From assembly GCA_027946555.1 (NCBI GenBank), contig JAPEVC010000120.1, forward strand, positions 1 through 64,000: 64,000 nt of DNA, given 5' to 3'. The position numbers were made by a program, and so were the translations under genes. Below are positions 57,854-64,000 of this stretch, in pieces; position 1 is the first letter of the stretch, and every line of letters begins with the position of its first letter. This DNA comes from Gnomoniopsis sp. IMI 355080. Taxonomy: Eukaryota; Ascomycota; Sordariomycetes; Diaporthales; Gnomoniaceae. The notes below the pieces were generated by a model. That model saw only the letters and a program-made list of their open reading frames with translations, searched no databases and had not been told where the DNA came from.

Positions 57854-60501
57854 AGGCACTGTATTCCTGGGTACGGCCTTCTGAAGCGGGGCTCTACGCG
57901 GCAACGAGCTCCAAGCGTCCAGACGTTACAAAGCTCTATTATGCGATCGAAGCATTCTCAAGAGGTCGGTTGAATTGTATCGCACGCATCACTGAAAGGT
58001 TCCAAACAGGTGGTGAGGTTGCTTTGAGCACGTCCAGCTGATGTGGAGACGTACTCGGTACCTGCTCGCCCACCAAGTCACCATCTCACACTATCCAGCC
58101 GAGTATCCACAACGACATGAGCGATTGAAGCTCTCAGGTTTCCGAACACACGGTATGCATACGAAAGGTAGACGGCGTTCTGGGAGAGTTGCAATGGGAA
58201 GAAAAGGTGTCCTTATGTTCGCTTCATCTGGTTGGGACGTTTCGACGCTGGGAACAAAGACAACGATCGTACAAAGCCAACCTAACATAATCCTATTGAG
58301 AAAGCCTCGCGGAGGACAGGTTGCGGTTCATCTCAAGTACATAGGGTATTCTGGCACGGTGCGGCCAGACAGGTGGAAGACAGCATATCACGATATACTT
58401 TATTTATTTTCGGTAATACATCACACAGCACGCAGGACACAGTACAGCACAGCACATTCGAGTCACTCCGATCGGCCTTTGTTTCAACTTGGCTTCTGAC
58501 TGTGGCAGCCCAGCCGCCAACAAATTAAAGAGAACTTGAGAGGAAATTCCGCTCGGAGACTGGAGGTACTTGTGCATTTTCAGTCCTTACATGCATCAGG
58601 GAGGAGGTTGCAGTCGGCGAGAAGCCAGCCAGCATTTCGTTTGTGACGGTATTGGCATTGATTTCGAACAGGCCAGGTCGTGGCAAAGGCATGAACGGCG
58701 AGAGGAGAAGATCCTCAGGCATTAGAATGGTTCTGGTCTTAAACATGACTGGAGAGCGGGTTGATTTAGTGCGGAGGGCATTGGGGGCAAAGGTGGGAGA
58801 GCAAGGGAATATAATCTGCTGTATAAACACACACAAAGCCGTGGTCGTTCAGAAACCACTCTTTTCTTTCGTCTTAAAAGTTCTCTTAATTACGCTCCTT
58901 TGCATGGTCTAGTCTCCTTTCTACTTTATCTATTACCAATGACGGCACAAGGGCGAGGTTCAGGTCTACAGTCTCGCATGTACCCAACAACGACGGAGTT
59001 CCCAACGGGTAGGATTAGTAAAGTCTTGGTGGCTCGGAAAAGCAGCAAAGTGAACTGGGACAGCCACGTGGACTGAAAGACTGTGTGGCACCCTCTTTCA
59101 GCATGGGCCTCCTATGTTCTGATGCCTCGAGTGAAGAGTCAATATCGTTATGCAAATAGAAGAGGTGTGGTAATGAACAGACGGCCGTGAAAAGCGCATG
59201 AGTGAATTAGTTTGGTTTGTGGATTTGATTTCTGCGCTCTTGGGTGCCCTCTCTTACGCGCTCAGTTGGCACCTCATCGCCAATGGAGAGATGCTGGGTG
59301 AGACACACCGCCGCGGACAATTTACATGGCCACATGTACTTACTATATTGGAAACCCGAGGATTTCACGGCCAAGCTCTGTTGTGATGTGATGTCTAGTG
59401 TGCCTAGTGTGCCTGTTTCATCCAGAAGAGATCCATATCTGCGGTGAATGCGCAATGTGTTCAGCGTACTTCGGCAGAAGTGTAGCGGTGGCTTTAAAAG
59501 CCTCCGAAAGATTCACATGAAAGAAAGTAAATTACCACGCAGCAACTAATCTAGGCCCGATGTTGAGGGTTTTTGAACATGCTTGGGACGACTACGACGC
59601 GTCTTTGCCGTGCCACACTCTTCCACATATATCTTGTGTTGTGATACACAGCAAACTTTTTCGGGAATGCAGAAAGTGGTGCCGGTATGTCGGTCTGCCC
59701 ACGCCATATTGTCTCGGGAACTGTGGCCTGTACGACGAATGCGAAGCCGTGGGCGCCGGCAAGCCCCGGATCGGACATATGTTCAAGAAAGAGCCTCTCA
59801 TACCCCCTTTCTCTTTGCTTTTTTCTTCTTTTTTGGTGGCTCCGGACATTGACTTGTGAAGGGGGGGGGGATGACCCTCTAAGTAACTTGCAGCGCCCGG
59901 TGCAGGTGAGCTTCTTTTTTCCTTTTCCTTTTCTATCCCCTTACGTGCAAGCCTATGTATTTCTGTGTTCTAGAGTTACGTACGGAGGAGAATGGAACAG
60001 TAGAAAGCGAGAATGACAAAGCGAATCCAAGAATAATGGCGCCGGTGCCGTGTAGCCTAATTGCATGAACGACGGCATGCTATCCGCTGTCGGGGGTAGT
60101 ACAGGGGTCTGTGATGATCAAAGGTGCATCGATGGATACGTTTGAAGCGGGCTGCAGGAGGAAGGGAGTGCGAGGCGTGCAAACAAGTTTGAGAGGCGCG
60201 AGTGTTGAGACGCGCACATCTCGGATTGGAGTGTTACGCTGGTGTTGTGTAGTACATGTAGCCCGCGTCACGCGCGTCGGCTGGGCAATAAGCTGGTCTG
60301 CGCTGAGATTACATGCTGAACCACCTATCAAGAAACATACTGGTCGCATCGCATCAAGGAACGCGTCGCGTCAACAACTCGTTAGCATTCATTGACAACC
60401 GCTCGAACCGCGACTTGTGCGACGCTCGACAAGCTAAGACTGTCTGGCTTTACGAACGCACTGCCACAACGGATAAAGACCGTCGCCGGTATTTCGTCAC
60501 A
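57854..60501. other. Intergenic region between the reductase-like gene and HSK3
   Basis: More than 2.6 kb without a recognisable gene. Short frames at 58041-58499, 58525-58912 and 59551-59859 have no recognisable features. It includes a G10 run at 59861-59870. The right end is presumably the HSK3 promoter. Confidence 0.45.
59861..59870. repeat. G10 homopolymer
   Basis: Ten consecutive G in non-coding DNA, next to T-rich and C/T-rich runs. The exact length should be treated with caution. Confidence 0.8.
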
Positions 60502-60899
60502 ATGAATCACAGTCAGAGCACTCAGCGACAGTCGATGGTCACCTCTGGCAACGCAGTCAAGCAGAGACAGCTGGTATGTTCAAAACGTCTCCCTGGTTTG
60601 TATTTGCTAGGGAATCGATCGTTTTCTAAGTCATCGCCCGCCCTCTTAGACGCAATTGCATCAACAGCTCGCTCAGCTCTCCAACAACCTTGCTGATACG
60701 GAGAACCTCCTCCGGATGACCAGCGTCCAGGCTGAGTGTATGCGCGGACTTGGTAGCTGGCATGGTGGACTGTGTGTAATCTCTTTCTTGCTGCCTTTCC
60801 TGGTGTGCTGTACTAATTCCGTGAGGCAGGTTCATGGCTGCCAGTAAGGTGCTAGGTGAGGAGTCCGTGAAGGAGCAGCAGCACTGTGGGCAAAAGTGA
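60502..60899 (+). CDS. HSK3: DASH complex subunit HSK3
   Basis: Small subunit of the DASH/Dam1 ring that couples kinetochores to microtubule ends. Three exons, 60502-60573, 60650-60771 and 60830-60899, give 87 residues, the normal size. After an N-terminal Ser/Gln-rich stretch the heptad helix LHQQLAQLSNNLADTENLL and MTSVQAE are the family core, followed by the conserved FMAASKVLGEESV in the last exon. Intron 2 has a textbook TACTAAT branch and CAG acceptor; intron 1 has GTATGT. Genes this small and split are easily missed; all three exons are in phase (72+122+70 nt). Confidence 0.9.
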
Positions 60900-61304
60900 A
60901 CCATAAGTTACCGCCGCGATGACGATGGCTCGACCAGTGATGTTTACTGCTGCGCGATCCTATGCACCGTGACCTACGAGGCGTGAACCGATCTGCTGGC
61001 TAGTGATTTTTCGGTGGCCTCAGCTGATGGCTGCTACCTCCAGCGCCACGGTCTTGCGATGCACATCATGAGGGGCCGCACACGACGCCGTTCACCACCT
61101 ACACTAAGGGTGCAGTCCCATTTCGGAAGGCCTGCCAGCCCCTCGGGCTGAGGACCGCTGGTACAAAGTGAGGGAGGAGGTTGAACGTGCTGAAAGACGG
61201 TAGAACAAGCGCTAGAGGATTTGTATGAGGGCTTGGGAACTACTGAAAGGCCGCGAAAGCTACGATATAGAGAATGCAGCGAAGCTACTCAACACCGAGG
61301 ACCC
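60900..61304. other. Convergent 3' regions of HSK3 and RPR2
   Basis: Short convergent space; nothing recognisable beyond probable 3' untranslated sequence. Confidence 0.5.
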
Positions 61305-61889
61305 TCAGAGTGCCTGGTCTTCCTTTGATGGTGCAGCATCCAGCTCTGTCACCTTGTGCTTTATGAGATGGCGAAGCTGGCGCCGTTTCTGCGTCGGCGC
61401 ATTGATTGGGAAGCGCTTCTCCCGGCCGCAAGTATGACACTTGATGACCAGCACATCGGCCCATGGTTTCTTGCCGCCCTTGCTGTTATTTTCGACGACC
61501 GAGGACGAAGACTGGCCGTCGATAAGTAGAGAGTCGCAGTGCTTGCAGATGGACCGTTTGATGTGCGGGCTAGCCCTGATGACGGACTTTTGCGTGATGG
61601 CGCGCATGTCAGTCAGGAGTTTGCGCGACATGTTCTGGGTTTTGATGCCGAGTTGGCCGTCGCAAATGGGGCCAGTTTGATGTTGCTTGCAGTCGTCATT
61701 GTGTCGCATTTTGGTATCGGCGTCAGCATGAGCACCAGCGTCAGCGCTGGCAATCTGTGAAAGACGGCAGCTGGCAGTTTTTGGGTCAGGTAGAAGGGGT
61801 TGTGCCAAATACACTGCTGCTTGATAGAGGAATGAGATGCGAGTGTAGATGTGGCGGTTTGGCACCTGCCCTGCCTTTTTCTTCGCCAT
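61305..61889 (-). CDS. RPR2: Ribonuclease P protein subunit RPR2 (Rpp21-like)
   Basis: Zinc-binding protein subunit of nuclear RNase P, which trims the 5' leader of pre-tRNAs. Single exon, 194 residues. It starts MAKKKAGQVPNRHIYTRISFLYQAA, the usual N-terminal helix (quoted in part as NRHIYTRISFLYQAA). The C-half has the zinc ribbon: Cys115/Cys118 in ICKHCDSLL and Cys151/Cys154 in KCHTCGREKRFP, with the family block VENNSKGGKKPWADVLV between them. A less conserved Ala/Asp-rich segment (about residues 35-75) separates the two conserved parts. Divergently transcribed from SUB2 with 664 bp between the starts. Confidence 0.93.
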   Translation of the reverse strand: MAKKKAGQVPNRHIYTRISFLYQAAVYLAQPLLPDPKTASCRLSQIASADAGAHADADTKMRHNDDCKQHQTGPICDGQLGIKTQNMSRKLLTDMRAITQKSVIRASPHIKRSICKHCDSLLIDGQSSSSVVENNSKGGKKPWADVLVIKCHTCGREKRFPINAPTQKRRQLRHLIKHKVTELDAAPSKEDQAL

Positions 61890-62553
61890 TGTGTGTGTGT
61901 AAGTATATTGAGAGCTTGAGATCGGTACAACTTTCGATACCTACCGAAATCCTCAAGAACGGGTGAGAAATCTGGGTGCTCTTACTGTATTAGCAGGGCC
62001 AGAAAGCGGGCAGGGTGTACTAACTACATTGGGCTTAGGAAGACCTGCAGGACAGGGGTGGAGGTTCAGATGTGGCGTTTGTGGTTGCCCAGAACCGTCC
62101 AACTTGCCTGCCGTCCAGCGCTAACAAAACTGCTTGCTGGGTGCTGACTGAGCTGCCAGGGCTGCCTAGACAGCCTGGGGGACCGTGCCAACTGCTGCAT
62201 TCCATACCCTTCCGGCTGGAAACCTCAGCAAACCTAAGCTACCTCACTCGGTCCAGAGCGAGATTGGTTGTTCCTGCGTTTCCTTTCTTCCACACCAACT
62301 GCAGCGCGCCCTGCTGCAGCAAACTTTCCCACTTCCCACCATCAACGGTTCAGCCTTCGGTTTGCGACCTGCATCATCATCAATCCATTTCTTCCTTGCC
62401 TGCAGCCTGCCCGCGCTCTTCTCTTTCCTTTCCTTTCTTTCTTTGTTGACCCCAGCCTCGCGACTGACGCTGACCCACGCGCCGACACTCGACGTGACAC
62501 CTCTCCCACCAAGCCTCCAACCTCTCTGGTCTACCTGATCAGCCAACGTCAAT
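61890..62553. promoter_or_regulatory. Divergent promoter region RPR2 / SUB2
   Basis: 664 bp between two divergent start codons. The right 280 bp are pyrimidine-rich (CTTTCCTTTCTTTC) and likely form the SUB2 transcribed leader. No specific regulatory site was identified. Confidence 0.5.
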
Positions 62554-64000
62554 ATGTCTGCTGAAGAGGATCTCATTGATTACTCCGACGAGGAGCTCGA
62601 GACTCAGAAGACTACTGCGCCAGCCAACGGCAAGAAGGCCGAGGCTGCTGCTGCCGACAGCGTCGACAAGAAGGGTTCCTATGTCGGCATCCATTCTACT
62701 GGTTTCCGCGACTTCCTGCTGAAGCCTGAGCTTATCCGCGCCATCACCGATTGTGGTTTCGAGCATCCTTCGGAGGGTCAGTCCTGAATATCACTCTTAC
62801 TCCATACAGCCCATCGTTACACAAGTGCCCCTCCTGCCAGCCACAAATGGTCCGTCCATCTCGCAAAGCAAAGAAATCTCGTCAAGTCTTCAACCAGAAG
62901 TTGTCAAGCATGGATCAAGCGCAGTGCTTTTGCCTTTGGAAATATACGGCGTGCCCTCTCACTTTGGGGGAGGAAGTGAGCATTCTCTACGCCATGAGCA
63001 TTGGGGCCATGGATGATTGAGGGCAGGCTTGCCTGCAAATATGCGGTGGCTGTGTTCTGCTCGGGCCATTAGTCTTCCTCTTGGAAACGCTTCCTGGAGC
63101 TGGCGCCTTTGGGTGCTGGTCCTGGTCGCCTACTGAGATGTGTATTTTGGGTTGCGAGAAAGTGGCAGACATATAGAACTAGCTCGTCTGGCAAGGTTTC
63201 CATTTGGAGCCTCTGTGCGACGTGAGCTGGCCGTCCACCTTGTCTGGCCTTCTTTGCTATCGTGGGGGTCGATACGAGGCGATGCGACACGACGAACGAC
63301 AGACCTTGCCTTTGCGCTCGAATGAGAAACTTTGCTGCGACGATGGACGGGCCTACCGAATCATCTCTCCGTCTCCCTCCGTTCATACATTGCGAGACCA
63401 TATTCTAACATCGGTCCGATCTTGCAGTTCAGCAAACATGTATTCCCCAGGCCCTTCTCGGTGGTGACATCATTTGCCAGGCCAAGTCTGGCCTTGGAAA
63501 GACGGCTGTCTTTGTCCTCACCACTCTCCAGCAAGTGGAGCCCGTCGCCGGCGAGTGCTCCGTTCTGGTCATGTGCCACACCCGTGAGCTGGCCTTCCAG
63601 ATTCGCAACGAGTACAATCGCTTCTCCAAGTACATGCCCGACATCAAGACCGGCGTCTTCTACGGTGGTACTCCTATTCAGAAGGATGCCGAGATCCTGA
63701 AGAACAAGGATACCCACCCCCACATCATTGTCGGAACCCCCGGTCGTCTAAACGCCCTCGTCCGCGACAAACACCTCCGCCTGGGAAGCGTGCGAATCTT
63801 TGTGCTCGACGAGTGCGACAAGATGCTCGACCAGATTGGTACGTCTTTGAAGCATTCCAAAACAGGGATGTACCCCATCGCTGACCAGCAAAGACATGCG
63901 CCGCGACGTGCAGGAGATCTTCCGTGCGACTCCTCAACAGAAACAGGTTATGATGTTCAGCGCCACTCTTTCCGACGACATCAAGCCGATCTGCCGCAAG
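62554..64000 (+). CDS. SUB2: ATP-dependent RNA helicase SUB2/UAP56 (DECD-box), 3' part beyond the window
   Basis: Helicase of spliceosome assembly and TREX-dependent mRNA export. Exons seen are 62554-62776, 63428-63838 and 63894 to the window end; 247 residues of the usual 430-440 are present. The start MSAEEDLIDYSDEE is typical. Motifs: Q-motif region VQQTCIPQA, Walker A AKSGLGKT (93-100), VGTPGRL, the diagnostic DECD box (202-205) and SAT (234-236). Intron 1 (62777-63427) is 651 nt with a weaker GTCAGT donor, far longer than the other introns here except the 315-nt one in the reductase-like gene. Its inside contains strong donor-like GTGAGC at 62976 and in-frame stops. Intron 2 (63839-63893) is ordinary. 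Confidence 0.95.

Noticed and set aside
1..64000. CRISPR array, rRNA operon, tRNA genes, intact transposon
   Set aside because: No regularly spaced repeats, no rRNA or tRNA signatures, and no transposase or reverse-transcriptase-like frames were seen by eye in a eukaryotic, intron-bearing sequence.

Overview
The window is nuclear DNA of a filamentous ascomycete, most likely a Sordariomycete. The evidence is spliced genes with short introns (46 to about 100 nt, GTRNGT donors, CTAAY/CTGAC branch points close to the acceptor), a cytochrome P450, a GIN4-type kinase with a fungal KA1-like tail, a DASH-complex HSK3, fungal-type MIC19 and a decayed NACHT-ankyrin gene. No prokaryotic operons, CRISPR arrays, tRNA or rRNA genes were recognised. 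All gene models below were spliced by hand from donor and acceptor sites and checked for phase and family similarity. Product names rest on remembered family motifs, since no search was run.

Layout. 0.6-6.2 kb: P450 (+), NC2-beta/NCB2 (-) and a short-chain dehydrogenase (-). 8.2-18.5 kb: a dense housekeeping block of 2-isopropylmalate synthase (+, with a perfect Gcn4-type site upstream), importin beta-1 (+), TYW3 (+) and MIC19 (-). 18.5-22 kb: a long non-coding stretch that probably holds the promoter and leader of a single-exon ferric reductase (22.05-23.93 kb). 26.2-31.1 kb: an accessory island with a 48-codon orphan reading frame, the broken NACHT-ankyrin gene and an unrecognised 232-aa gene. 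31.6-44.7 kb: housekeeping genes again, namely peroxisomal malate synthase ending in SKL (-), a GIN4/HSL1-like kinase (-) and SMC5 (+). 45.5-55.1 kb: a gene-poor region with one small possibly secreted cysteine-tailed protein (-), remnants of another gene (-) and about 6 kb with no recognisable gene but with a (GATGGC)8 array. 55.1-57.9 kb: a ketopantoate-reductase-like protein fused to a long disordered tail (+). 60.5-64 kb: HSK3 (+), RNase P subunit RPR2 (-) and the first part of the DECD-box helicase SUB2 (+), cut by the window end.

The genes do not form one pathway. Leucine synthesis (leuA), glyoxylate metabolism (malate synthase), iron uptake (ferric reductase), nuclear import, transcription repression (NC2), mRNA export (SUB2), chromosome maintenance (SMC5, HSK3), tRNA maturation and modification (RPR2, TYW3), septin/morphogenesis control (GIN4-like) and crista organisation (MIC19) are independent housekeeping functions, with two accessory, rearranged intervals between them.

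The most unusual items are the reductase-like/disordered fusion with a degraded nucleotide-binding loop, the decayed NLR locus with its orphan N-terminal-like reading frame, the 651-nt first intron of SUB2 against a background of 46-100 nt introns, two 57-nt introns that can be read through in frame, and a dispersed palindromic TACCTAGGTA motif that also brackets one intron. I did not find a clear new defence or mobile system.
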